Shown here in pieces: positions 24,996 to 33,517 of a stretch of 64,000 nt of DNA. The notes beneath the pieces were generated by a model. The model saw nothing but the letters and a program-made list of their open reading frames with translations. It was not told the origin of the DNA and did no database searches. The stretch comes from Anaeromassilibacillus sp. An250 (GTDB taxonomy: Bacteria; Bacillota; Clostridia; Oscillospirales; Acutalibacteraceae). Where the stretch lies: positions 99,501 through 163,500 of the forward strand of contig NZ_NFJK01000006.1 in NCBI RefSeq assembly GCF_002159845.1. The letters are read 5' to 3'. The number at the start of each line of letters is the position of its first letter. Positions within the stretch are counted from its first letter, which is position 1. Position numbers and translations under genes: made by a program.

Positions 24996-26079
24996 TGAGA
25001 AATTCCGCCGCCCGGACGGTATCCAGCGCCTTGTGAAGGAGCTTTGGGACATCAGCCAGGAGACCGGCCCTATCCGTCTGATGGAAATCTGTGGCACACA
25101 TACCATGGCCATCGCCAAAGCTGGGCTGCGCTCGCTGCTGCCTCCATCCATTCAACTGCTCTCCGGGCCGGGCTGCCCGGTTTGCGTCACGCCAGCCGGG
25201 GCGATCGATGAAATTTTGCGGCTTTCCGGTCTGCCGGATGTGATCCTTGCGAGCTATGGGGACCTTTTGCGGGTACCGGGTTCGGTGCGCGGGGATACGC
25301 TGCTACGCCGCCGCGCCTTGGGCGCGCAGGTCCAGACGGTCTATTCCCCCATGGAGGCCCTGGAAATCGCTGTGCAGCACCCGGATCAGGAAGTCATCTT
25401 CCTCGGCGTCGGGTTTGAAACGACCGCACCCGGTACCGCCGCCTGCATTTTAGAGGCCAAAGAGCAGGGTGCCTCCAATTTTTCCGTATTGTGCCTGCTC
25501 AAGAGTACCGAACCCGCCCTGCGTGCATTGATCCACGCGCCGGATTTTGCGGTAGACGGCTTTTTGTGTCCCGGCCATGTGGCCGTTATCACGGGCTCAG
25601 ATGCGTTTGCCTTTCTCCCGCGGGAATTCGGCCTCCCCGCCGTCGTCAGCGGTTTTGAGCCCGCCGACCTGCTCTTTTCCATCTACCGTCTGGCAGAGAT
25701 GCTGCGGCAAAAGGCGCCCGCCCTGGAAAATGAATATACGCGCCTGGTTTGTCCGGAGGGGAATTCCGCGGCGCGCTCGGCGATGGAGCGGGTATTCCTC
25801 CCCGCGGACAGCCTTTGGAGAGGCTTGGGAACCATCCCGAACAGCGGCCTTGCCCTCCGGGAGGCGTTCTCCCCGTGGGATGCTGCAAAAAAGTTCGGCT
25901 TTTCTCCATCTCCCACGGTGGAACTTGCGGGCTGTCAGTGCGGCGAAGTGATTCGCGGCGCTTGCAGGCCGGAGCAGTGCCCCCTTTTCGGGCGGGTCTG
26001 TACCCCATCCGATCCAGTGGGGCCGTGCATGGTCTCCAGTGAAGGGGCCTGCGCCGCAGCGTACCGCTATCAGACATGA
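24985..26079 (+). CDS. hypD: Hydrogenase iron-ligand scaffold HypD
   Basis: This 364-residue protein is the site where CN and CO are added to iron. Seen are the MEICGTHTMAI motif, the GPGCPVCVTP motif with its redox Cys pair, and a C-terminal cluster of Cys residues that hold a [4Fe-4S] centre (CQCGEVIRGACRPEQCPLFG). Length is normal. It acts with HypC and HypE from the same operon. Confidence 0.95.
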   Translation: MLFDEKFRRPDGIQRLVKELWDISQETGPIRLMEICGTHTMAIAKAGLRSLLPPSIQLLSGPGCPVCVTPAGAIDEILRLSGLPDVILASYGDLLRVPGSVRGDTLLRRRALGAQVQTVYSPMEALEIAVQHPDQEVIFLGVGFETTAPGTAACILEAKEQGASNFSVLCLLKSTEPALRALIHAPDFAVDGFLCPGHVAVITGSDAFAFLPREFGLPAVVSGFEPADLLFSIYRLAEMLRQKAPALENEYTRLVCPEGNSAARSAMERVFLPADSLWRGLGTIPNSGLALREAFSPWDAAKKFGFSPSPTVELAGCQCGEVIRGACRPEQCPLFGRVCTPSDPVGPCMVSSEGACAAAYRYQT

Positions 26080-26096
26080 CAGGGAGGAATCACACC

Positions 26097-27098
26097 ATGG
26101 AAGAAATTATCACCTTGGACTACGGAAGCGGCGGCCTGCGCACTTCCCAATTGATCGAGTCGGTCCTGGTTCCGGCGTTTCAAAATCCCGCATTGGAAGA
26201 TCTGGGCGATGGCGCTGTGCTTCCATCGATGGATGGCCCGCTGGTCTACTCTACCGACAGTTTTGTCGTAACCCCTTGGCGCTTTCCCGGCGGGGACATC
26301 GGAAAGCTGGCCGTGTGCGGAACGGTCAACGACGTCTGTATGGCGGGCGGCCAACCCAAATATCTCAGCCTTTCTTTTATCATCGAAGAGGGCTTTCTCA
26401 TGGAGGACTTCAAAACCATCGTGAATTCCATCGCAACCACTGCCCAGCTCGCCGGTGTGCAGATTGTCACGGGGGATACAAAAGTGGTCGAACGTGGGAA
26501 GGGCGACGGCATCTATATCAATACGTCCGGCATCGGTTCACAGCGGGCAGCGGGGCTGTCCCGCAAAGCCATCCGTCCCGGGGATGCGGTGTTGGTCAGC
26601 GGGAGCGTCGGCTGCCACGGTGCGGCCGTCTTGATGGCAAGGGGAGAAATCCCCTTTGCGGGCGAACTTCTCTCCGACTGCCGCCCGCTGCACCAGCTCA
26701 GCGCCGCGGCGCTGGAAGCCGGCGGTGTGCGTACCCTGCGCGACCCCACCCGCGGCGGCGTGGCCACCACGCTCAACGAATTTGTCGAAGGCAGCGCCTT
26801 GACCATCGAACTGGAGGAAGATGCGATCCCCGTCGATCCAGCGGTAGCCGCCGCCTGTGACCTCTTGGGGCTGGACCCGCTCTACAGCGCCTGCGAAGGA
26901 CGGATGCTGGCGGTTGTTTCCCCCGGTCAGGCGGACGCCGTGCTGGACGCGCTGCACCAAACTTCCGGCGGGGAACATGCGGCCATGATCGGCCGGGTTA
27001 CGGAGAGCCGTCCCGGGCATGTCGTGCTCCGCACCGCCTTAGGGGGAAGCCGTATCCTAGGAAAGCTCACCGGCGCCCAGCTGCCCCGGATCTGTTGA
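26097..27098 (+). CDS. hypE: Hydrogenase maturation protein HypE
   Basis: This 333-residue ATP-dependent dehydratase turns the carbamoylated C-terminal Cys into a thiocyanate that is passed to HypD. The chain ends in PRIC, the required terminal Cys. The glycine-rich DYGSGGLRT start is typical. The ATG at 26097 follows GGGAGG; an upstream in-frame ATG at 26076 overlaps hypD and has no site. It is last in the hyp operon. No protease gene follows, in keeping with an EchE that needs no cleavage. Confidence 0.95.
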   Translation: MEEIITLDYGSGGLRTSQLIESVLVPAFQNPALEDLGDGAVLPSMDGPLVYSTDSFVVTPWRFPGGDIGKLAVCGTVNDVCMAGGQPKYLSLSFIIEEGFLMEDFKTIVNSIATTAQLAGVQIVTGDTKVVERGKGDGIYINTSGIGSQRAAGLSRKAIRPGDAVLVSGSVGCHGAAVLMARGEIPFAGELLSDCRPLHQLSAAALEAGGVRTLRDPTRGGVATTLNEFVEGSALTIELEEDAIPVDPAVAAACDLLGLDPLYSACEGRMLAVVSPGQADAVLDALHQTSGGEHAAMIGRVTESRPGHVVLRTALGGSRILGKLTGAQLPRIC

Positions 27099-27126
27099 CG
27101 GCCAGCTGAAACAAAGAAATAAAACG

Positions 27127-27172
27127 TAAAAAGGGAACCATCCAGAACATTCTCGGATGCGTTCCCTTTTTT
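27127..27172 (+). terminator. Terminator of the hyp operon
   Basis: AAAAAGGGAAC and GTTCCCTTTTT form the stem, followed by T's. A second perfect stem, ACCGCTTCCC/GGGAAGCGGT (27188-27210), without a T-run lies just before the next, convergent gene. Confidence 0.88.
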
Positions 27173-27231
27173 ATGTGCAATGTATGTACCGCTTCCCTTA
27201 GGGAAGCGGTGGAAGCAATGGAAATGAATCG

Positions 27232-27747
27232 TTAAACCGTGACAATTGACTCGCAGCACCGGAAGTCCGTGTCGATATAATTGGCAAAAAGGCGTACCTT
27301 AAAGTTTCTGGCATTGCACAATGCATTTGGCGCTCCACCCGATACATCCAGATCCTCTGGCAGTACAAATTTGATGCATTTTACCAAAACATCCCGGCAA
27401 GTGGAGGAGCGATGCGCGGGAATTGTAATGGCTTTTAGCCCTCTCTGGTATTCCACACCATTGGAATCCACTTCGGTCAAAACAACTCCCAACGCGACAC
27501 GTTTATTGGGGCAGACATCCTTCACGGTCACATCCAGCTGTGCAATGCGGCCCAACGATTCCAATGCAACATCCCCAAGGTCCACGACGATGGAATCTTT
27601 GCAGCTGTCGATCTTGAAGTCTACCGGAATGGGACACGGCTCCGGATTGACCACAATGCCACAATCCACTGTGACGACCGGCGCGGGGAACGTAACCGCA
27701 TTCCCTTCCGTATCCGTATAGGTGATGGACTCGTTTACAAGCTTCAT
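27232..27747 (-). CDS. C-terminal part of a frameshifted vWA protein
   Basis: This 171-residue frame has no signal peptide and contains nine Cys residues and repeated beta-rich segments. Its beginning reads naturally as a continuation of the vWA gene: the other frame, read through the junction, gives TAQTSG just before its first Met. The two frames overlap (27744-27747) and differ by one base in a CACACACC run. I therefore take it as the C-terminal domain of one protein of about 460 residues that has been split, although coupled translation as two proteins is possible. Function is unknown. Confidence 0.6.
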   Translation of the reverse strand: MKLVNESITYTDTEGNAVTFPAPVVTVDCGIVVNPEPCPIPVDFKIDSCKDSIVVDLGDVALESLGRIAQLDVTVKDVCPNKRVALGVVLTEVDSNGVEYQRGLKAITIPAHRSSTCRDVLVKCIKFVLPEDLDVSGGAPNALCNARNFKVRLFANYIDTDFRCCESIVTV

Positions 27748-28613
27748 TCCAGAGGTCTGCGCGGTGTGTGGATGAAGAATTCCAGTGAAGCGCCCTCATT
27801 GCCGGTTACACCCAGCTCCTGGATCGTCCAACGGATGGTCTGGGAATTGATCATCACTGCGGTTCCCCTGTTCGGCGGGGTGATGCTGGTAATGGTAAAA
27901 TCGGAATTGACGATTTCATCAATCACAATATTCGTCGCACCCGGTTTGGAAATGTTTTTGGCGAGATCTGCGAACAGCTGCTCCAGATCCGACTCATCCG
28001 GTGTAACGGCAACATGCGAAGCATCGGGGTCGGTGGCCCAATCGTTTAGGGCGTCAATGTCGATCCCGTCGGCCCCAATCAAGCCGATGCAATAGATGAC
28101 AATTCCAGCGGCCCTCGCTGCTGCCGCAACTGGAGCAGGCGGGGCTCCCGCCGTTGTCTTTCCGTCCGTAAACATGACGATTACCTTTGCATTTGTAGAA
28201 GCGGGATCAAACAGCTCCATCGCTTTGGTAAAAGCATCGGCATGGTTGGTGGAGCCTCCAGCAGTAAGGCTATCCACGGCCGCTTTTAGAGTCGCCACCG
28301 AGGTGATCAGCTGTGTGTCCGCAGTCGCGTCGCTTGCAAAGCTGACAATCCCAATGTGACTGCCGGAACCGATGTTTCCATCCTGGGAACTATCGGTGGC
28401 TTCGTCGATGATGTCAATGAATGTGTTCGCGCCCACTTTCATATTGGCGAGCGGCGTGCCGGCCATACTTCCGGAGCGGTCTAAAACCAGAACAATGTCT
28501 GTGGGGTTTGAAGAAATATCCGGGCTTGCGGCAAGGGCAAGCGTGACTTTCAATGTTCCATTGCAGTCGATCTGGTCAACGCTGATTTGTTTATTCGAAT
28601 TGGTAACGCCCAT
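27744..28613 (-). CDS. von Willebrand factor A domain protein (N-terminal part)
   Basis: This 289-residue frame holds a vWA domain with the metal-ion-dependent adhesion site DRSGSM at about residues 46-51 and the later Thr and Asp parts of the site (AGGSTNHAD, MFTDGKT). There is no signal peptide, so it is probably cytoplasmic or exported by an unusual route. AGGAGG lies before the ATG at 28613. The last residues after HTP are out of frame relative to the expected continuation in 27232-27747. It is flanked by terminators and is not part of an operon. Confidence 0.8.
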   Translation of the reverse strand: MGVTNSNKQISVDQIDCNGTLKVTLALAASPDISSNPTDIVLVLDRSGSMAGTPLANMKVGANTFIDIIDEATDSSQDGNIGSGSHIGIVSFASDATADTQLITSVATLKAAVDSLTAGGSTNHADAFTKAMELFDPASTNAKVIVMFTDGKTTAGAPPAPVAAAARAAGIVIYCIGLIGADGIDIDALNDWATDPDASHVAVTPDESDLEQLFADLAKNISKPGATNIVIDEIVNSDFTITSITPPNRGTAVMINSQTIRWTIQELGVTGNEGASLEFFIHTPRRPLE

Positions 28614-28718
28614 ATGGTCGCCTCCTATAGAAAATCAGGACTTTTACATCCCTTCTATACTATGCGGCAGTGGTCAAGCCGTGCACCCACAAAGCTCTAT
28701 TTCGTCTTTCGACAGGAA

Positions 28719-28747
28719 AAGCGCACCCCACAAAGTGAGGTGCGCTT
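28719..28747 (-). terminator. Terminator after the surface-protein remnant
   Basis: AAGCGCACC (28719-28727) and GGTGCGCTT (28739-28747) pair, with TTTT on the minus strand. Apart from this, 28614-28910 shows no gene. Confidence 0.65.
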
Positions 28748-28910
28748 GCCTTTGGATACCACTAATCTAATTCTTATGGTTCTCGCTTTCATGTCAAATA
28801 CATTTAACCAAGCCAACCGTGGGCGATTATACAGAACTTTCTGTAATCAGAGAATGCAAAAGAGCATTCTTTCCTCCGTTACTTCCGGTCATTCCCTCAG
28901 ATATTAAAGC

Positions 28911-29660
28911 CTAGCTTTCCAACGTCACATGGATCGTTCCATATTCATAGTAGGCATCCGACTTCGTCTTCACCAGCGGAATCTGCTGGTTTGTGCCTGC
29001 CACAGTCATTTTATCCAAAGTCACATCTCCAACCACTACCTGTCTGGTCTTCACAGCAAGAACCGCCTGCACCCCGGCAGTGTAAGTGGGTTCCGCGATC
29101 GTCAGATTTTTCACCTGGGCATACTGCAAATCCCCAAACAGCGGATGTTGCATCCCCGTCAGCTTGTGCCCGTTTCCATCGAGGATTCCGATGAACCGTT
29201 CTGGGATGTAGCTTCCCTGCGCCGCAGCGATTCCGGAAAAGTCCAGGTCCGCCTCCAGCTTGTAATAGCCATATGGATTCTCGCGGGCCAGGCGAATCAG
29301 CTCCTCCGCGGAAGTGACAGGGATCACCGACGGGCTTTGATAGATGCTTCCGTCGCTGAAATCCCCGGTTGCTCTCTTTACAATCCCGTAGAGCATGCGT
29401 TTCACAGCGATGCTCTCTTTCCGGGTGCCGTTTTGCGCATCCTTCTCGAAAGCTGCCTGGAATTGTTCGATGACAGTCTCTGCATCGAAATATGGGATAC
29501 GGTCCAGATTATCTTCCACCGCTTTAAACCGGCTCAGCTTGTATTCCTTCCACGTGATGTTCGGGTTGCCTGTGATCTTCTGCAAGGCGTCCAGATCGTT
29601 TTTACTTAAGGCAGACATATAGAGTCTATAGCCGCCCTCATATCCTCCGACGCCTAACAT
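28911..29660 (-). CDS. C-terminal remnant of a large surface protein
   Basis: The 249-residue frame begins in mid-domain (GVGGYEGGYRLYMSALSK) with a stop just upstream and no signal peptide or good ribosome site. It resembles the region after the zinc-site domain of Gram-positive M26/ZmpC-like surface metalloproteases, followed by a beta-rich segment with LEADLDFSGI and GILDGNGHKLTG, like the repeats of such proteins. The HExxH zinc motif is not present, so it cannot be an active protease. I read it as the tail of a deleted gene. The family call is tentative. Confidence 0.45.
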   Translation of the reverse strand: MLGVGGYEGGYRLYMSALSKNDLDALQKITGNPNITWKEYKLSRFKAVEDNLDRIPYFDAETVIEQFQAAFEKDAQNGTRKESIAVKRMLYGIVKRATGDFSDGSIYQSPSVIPVTSAEELIRLARENPYGYYKLEADLDFSGIAAAQGSYIPERFIGILDGNGHKLTGMQHPLFGDLQYAQVKNLTIAEPTYTAGVQAVLAVKTRQVVVGDVTLDKMTVAGTNQQIPLVKTKSDAYYEYGTIHVTLES

Positions 29661-29835
29661 CTCCTATGTGTTCACCCTTTCGATGTGTGCCCAACCCATT
29701 GGACAAATCGTCTATGGGGCACTCTTCGACCTATTTTCCGACCGTCCTTATTGGGTACTACTTCCCAGCGGCCTTCTGGTGTGCGCTATTGGCCTAGCTT
29801 CCGCTAGATTTTTTTTAAAATTTGAAACATACTAA
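29656..29835 (+). pseudogene. C-terminal fragment of an MFS transporter
   Basis: On the plus strand an open frame of about 60 codons reads SMCAQPIGQIVYGALFD and then a hydrophobic helix, SGLLVCAIGLASARFF, to a TAA at 29833-29835. This is the typical end of a twelve-segment MFS drug exporter. Nothing upstream encodes the rest; the fragment abuts the surface-protein remnant on the other strand. The junction at about 29655-29665 looks like a deletion endpoint. Confidence 0.55.
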
Positions 29836-29939
29836 CCCTCCCCGATCGCTTCTGTCGCGCTGCATGGCCAGGCATGTAGGAAGGTATCCTTCTTCCATGC
29901 CCGCGAACATGCAAAGCGCACGAAATGGGGCAACAAAAA

Positions 29940-29959
29940 AGGTTGGCAAAATTGCCAAC
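29940..29959 (-). terminator. Terminator of the MATE gene
   Basis: GGTTGGCAA and TTGCCAACC form a tight hairpin, followed on the minus strand by TTTTTT, about 95 bases past the MATE stop. Confidence 0.82.
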
Positions 29960-30054
29960 CCTTCATGTATATTATTGCAAAAGGAAACTACTAGCCGTCT
30001 CCGGCCTTCCTTGCGAAGCAGCCTAGAATGCCGCTAAACAATCTCCTATCGCTT

Positions 30055-31743
30055 TTATATCTTCTCGAACGCTGTCACATCCGAAATAAAAACAGTTGCC
30101 CCTCCTACTGTCACTTGCGCCGGATAGGATACCGACGGCGTGGCAAGCTGAATTGGTGAAGAAATCGCCTCTGTCCTCCGGGAACAGTGCAGTCTTAGGA
30201 TCTCCATGACCTGTGGCACTAACCGTTCTTCCGTTCCAATCAGCAGCGTGGTATTCCCTCCTGAAAGGAATCCCCCGGAAGAGGCCATTCGGGTAAAGTA
30301 GTATCCTGCTTCCGTCAAAGCAGAGCAGGCGTCTGCGGCATCCCGCCGGTTTACAATTGCGGTAATCATCTTCATAACAACATCTCCTTGCCCGGTGCTT
30401 TGCACAGTTTGTTTTTGGGGCGAACCCCAACTTTTGATACAACGTATGTACAGCGCCATCCCCAAAGTCCCAGTGACACATTCTGCCACCGGAAATGCGA
30501 TCCAGGTATAGGCCAATCCAATCCTGGAAAACAGCCAGAATAATGGGATCAAGCAACCAATCTGTCTGGTCAAGGAAAGGATCACGCTGGGAACCGCCGC
30601 TCCAATGGATTGAAAAAACACCGGCAGAATCAGCGAAAATGCAGCGGGCACAAAGCTGGTGCCGATAATCCGGAAGGCTGGGATTCCAATCTGGATAACC
30701 TGTTCATTTGACGTAAAAATCCGCAGGAGCGTTTCAGGGATCAGCTCAAAGCAAGCTACACCAACCAGCATCAATCCCGCGGCGAGCAACACAGAATATT
30801 TTATAATCTTCTGGCAGCGGGGATATGCTTTTTTCGCAAAGGTATAGCTTAGAAATGGTACGATACAGGTCTGTAGCCCCGATAGGGGGATAAAGAAAAA
30901 TGATTGGATTTTATAGTAAAGTCCAAGGACTGTCACTGCATCGTCAGAAAAACCCGAGAGGATCAAGTTTAGAGCAATGATATATACTGTATAAAGCATC
31001 TGCATCAGAATAGAGGCATATCCGAGCTGATAGATCCGCCTCGTGTAGAAGCGCATCTCCCGCCAGGCCGGCGGCTTACGGCAGGCGGAAAAAGTGATCA
31101 CTGCTGCTAGAATCTGCCCCGCCACTGTAGCATATGCAGCTCCTGCAATCCCCATCTTAGGAATAGGCCCCAGGCCAAAGATCAAAATGGGGTCCAAAAC
31201 AATATTCACCAACGCACCCGCGATCTGGGCCACCATAGGCAGGCGCATATTTCCCCTAGCCTGGTGTACTTTGCTCCAAGTACTCTCCAAAAATACGCCA
31301 AAGCTTCCAATACACACAATATAGCCATAGGTCCGGGCTTCTTGCGCCACTACAGAAGATTGTGTCGATATACCTACAAATGGCGCCATCAGCAGCCCAC
31401 TCAACACTGCGAAAACTAGCCAACTGATTGCTGCCAACATTGTGCCCGTCCCTGCTGTGCCCAAAGCGCGTTTGGCCTTTCCCTGTCCATCATATCGGGA
31501 AATGAGGGTGTTCACACCTACACCTGTACCAACCGCCACCGCCGTAATAATTAACTGCACAGGATACAGGATTGAAAGGGCCGTAAGGCCTTCTGCCGAG
31601 TATTGTCCCACAAAGAAACTATCCACAATGTTGTAAAGGGATTGAATCAACTGAGCCAACATGACCGGTGGCGCTATATGCAGCAGCACAGAACCCACCC
31701 GGTCTGTGTCAAACACATTTTTCTCAGTTTCCACCTTACTCAT
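30055..31743 (-). CDS. MATE efflux transporter fused to a cyclic-di-AMP receptor (DarA/PstA) domain
   Basis: This 562-residue protein has two parts. Residues 1-445 or so form a twelve-segment MATE exporter with an N-terminal VMLAQLIQSLYNIVDSFFVG stretch. Residues 457-562 match, end to end, the P-II-like c-di-AMP receptor DarA/PstA: MKMITAIVN at its start, the ligand-loop motif SSGGFLSGGNTT, and VTVGGATVFI near the end. An AAGGAG eight bases before the codon for M457 (30375) means the receptor part could also be made alone. The start at 31743 follows AGGAGGGG. The exporter may be gated by c-di-AMP (inference). Confidence 0.9.
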   Translation of the reverse strand: MSKVETEKNVFDTDRVGSVLLHIAPPVMLAQLIQSLYNIVDSFFVGQYSAEGLTALSILYPVQLIITAVAVGTGVGVNTLISRYDGQGKAKRALGTAGTGTMLAAISWLVFAVLSGLLMAPFVGISTQSSVVAQEARTYGYIVCIGSFGVFLESTWSKVHQARGNMRLPMVAQIAGALVNIVLDPILIFGLGPIPKMGIAGAAYATVAGQILAAVITFSACRKPPAWREMRFYTRRIYQLGYASILMQMLYTVYIIALNLILSGFSDDAVTVLGLYYKIQSFFFIPLSGLQTCIVPFLSYTFAKKAYPRCQKIIKYSVLLAAGLMLVGVACFELIPETLLRIFTSNEQVIQIGIPAFRIIGTSFVPAAFSLILPVFFQSIGAAVPSVILSLTRQIGCLIPLFWLFSRIGLAYTWIAFPVAECVTGTLGMALYIRCIKSWGSPQKQTVQSTGQGDVVMKMITAIVNRRDAADACSALTEAGYYFTRMASSGGFLSGGNTTLLIGTEERLVPQVMEILRLHCSRRTEAISSPIQLATPSVSYPAQVTVGGATVFISDVTAFEKI

Positions 31744-31979
31744 TGAAATTCCCCTCCTGCAAAACTGCCCCCAGGACCTGATGATATGGGACAATCAGCC
31801 CCACCATAGCTTTCCTTCATCCGCCCTATTTGGGATTTGGCAAAGCGATTATAACCACCGTCTTTTATTTTATCAAGGGAACAGAGTGATTTTTTCAAAA
31901 AATCCTTTCAAGCCATCCGTACTCTTTGAAAAATGTATACAGGAAGGCGGTTGCATAACCATCCACTTCTTTTACAGAC

Positions 31980-32008
31980 TTGCACCCCTCTTTTTATCCG
32001 CATATAAT
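31980..32008 (+). promoter_or_regulatory. Promoter of the LysR gene
   Basis: TTGCAC (31980-31985) and TATAAT (32003-32008) are 17 bases apart, giving a leader of about 190 bases. The remainder of 31744-32200 holds no convincing gene. Confidence 0.6.
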
Positions 32009-32200
32009 GATAAATAAATTGAGAATAGCCAGGAATAAATGTATAAAGCTTTGGGAGACCAGATCATGGGGAATAAGGCCGTGCGAAAACGCGGTCACCC
32101 ATCTGGAATTTCTCAAGGCGTGGATGCAAGCGTTCTATAAAGATGGACGGTATATACATGCCAACTGCACAATGTCTTGGTGAAAGGAAAGGTGGGCCCC

Positions 32201-33103
32201 TTGTATAACCCTCAGTTAGAAACATTCCTTTGTGTGGCAAAATCCGGAAGCTTTAATAAAGCTGCGGAGAAGTTATTTATTTCACCTCCGGCTGTTATCA
32301 AACAGATCAATTTGCTGGAAGAAAACCTAGGCTTACAACTTTTTCTCCGTACGCATCGGGGGATACAGCTCACGGAAGCAGGAAAATCTTTGTATCAGGA
32401 TGCAAAATATGTGATTCAATACTGTAAGGATTCTGTAACAAGGGCAAGAAACGCCATGCGAAAAACAGACGATGTCATCCGTATTGGCACCTCCCCTATG
32501 ACGCCAGCCCAGGTACTAGTGGAGCTATGGCCAAAACTACAGAATTACTGTCCTGGCACGAAATTTCATCTGGTACCTTTCGACAACACACCCGAAAATG
32601 CGCGAGAGATTCTTGGAAACCTCGGGCAGAACATCGACGTAGTGGCCGGCATCTTCGATGAGACAATGCTGAATTTGCGCCAGTGCGAGGGATTGGAAAT
32701 TTCCCGGGAACCTATCTGTTGTGCAGTGTCGGTTCACCACCGGTTGGCTCAAAAGGATTTTCTGACCATACAAGATCTGTATGGGGAAAAACTGATGTTA
32801 ATACAGCGGGGGTGGAGTCATTCTGTCGACCTGCTTCGGGATAACCTTTGGAAAAATTATCCACAGATTGAAATTGTGGATTTCAATTTCTATGACGTAA
32901 ACGCCTTTAACCAGTGTGAGAACAACAACTGCGTACTGATGGCGGTTCCGAAGTGGCAGTATGTCCATCCTCTTCTGAAAATCTTACCTGTAGATTGGGG
33001 ATATACGATTCCATATGGGCTGCTACATTCTCCAGCGCCTTCCCCAGTAGTCAAGCAATTCCTGTACGCTGTCGAAAAAGCTGTCCGGCCGGACGAAATA
33101 TAA
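32201..33103 (+). CDS. LysR-family transcriptional regulator
   Basis: This 300-residue regulator has an N-terminal winged helix with the recognition segment FNKAAEKLFISPPAVIKQI (about residues 18-36) and a C-terminal effector-binding domain. The preferred start is the TTG at 32201, just before YNPQLETFL, with AAAGGTGG five bases upstream; a longer TTG start at 32177 is possible. The aldo/keto reductase and flavoprotein genes follow on the same strand and are likely targets. The effector is unknown. Confidence 0.87.
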   Translation: MYNPQLETFLCVAKSGSFNKAAEKLFISPPAVIKQINLLEENLGLQLFLRTHRGIQLTEAGKSLYQDAKYVIQYCKDSVTRARNAMRKTDDVIRIGTSPMTPAQVLVELWPKLQNYCPGTKFHLVPFDNTPENAREILGNLGQNIDVVAGIFDETMLNLRQCEGLEISREPICCAVSVHHRLAQKDFLTIQDLYGEKLMLIQRGWSHSVDLLRDNLWKNYPQIEIVDFNFYDVNAFNQCENNNCVLMAVPKWQYVHPLLKILPVDWGYTIPYGLLHSPAPSPVVKQFLYAVEKAVRPDEI

Positions 33104-33464
33104 ACCTTTTGCGGAAGATGTTTCGTCTTTCCTTTGCAAGACTCCCTCTTTCCAGCCCAGATGGATCTAAATCTGGCTAGTATGGAATCATCCCGTTTTC
33201 CTGTGCTGTTAAGCACCCATTTCTGTACCTTCTGAAAACGAAAAACCATCGCTCCACTGGCAGTTGAAACCTTTAGCTTTTCGCTTCTTAACAAAAGGGA
33301 ACTACTGTTTCTCTATGCTCGGAGGTACAATAGATGCTGAAAGAAACAGAGGGCAGAAACGTAAGAATTCCGTAGTTCCTGCCGCTCGTTTAGCCTGCTT
33401 GAGATTCTCCCATATCCACAGGGCTTCCGGCAAACAGCCAGCACTGGGAATAGGAAATCCCCCA

Positions 33465-33492
33465 CCTGTTTACAGCATATGGATAAAACAGG
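33465..33492 (+). promoter_or_regulatory. Candidate operator before the aldo/keto reductase
   Basis: CCTGTTT (33465-33471) and AAACAGG (33486-33492) are inverted 7-base arms, 26 bases before the start codon. A clear -35/-10 pair is not seen in 33104-33517, and the rest of that gap shows nothing else. Confidence 0.3.
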
Positions 33493-33517
33493 AATACGAA
33501 ACTAGGAGGAAATTGCA

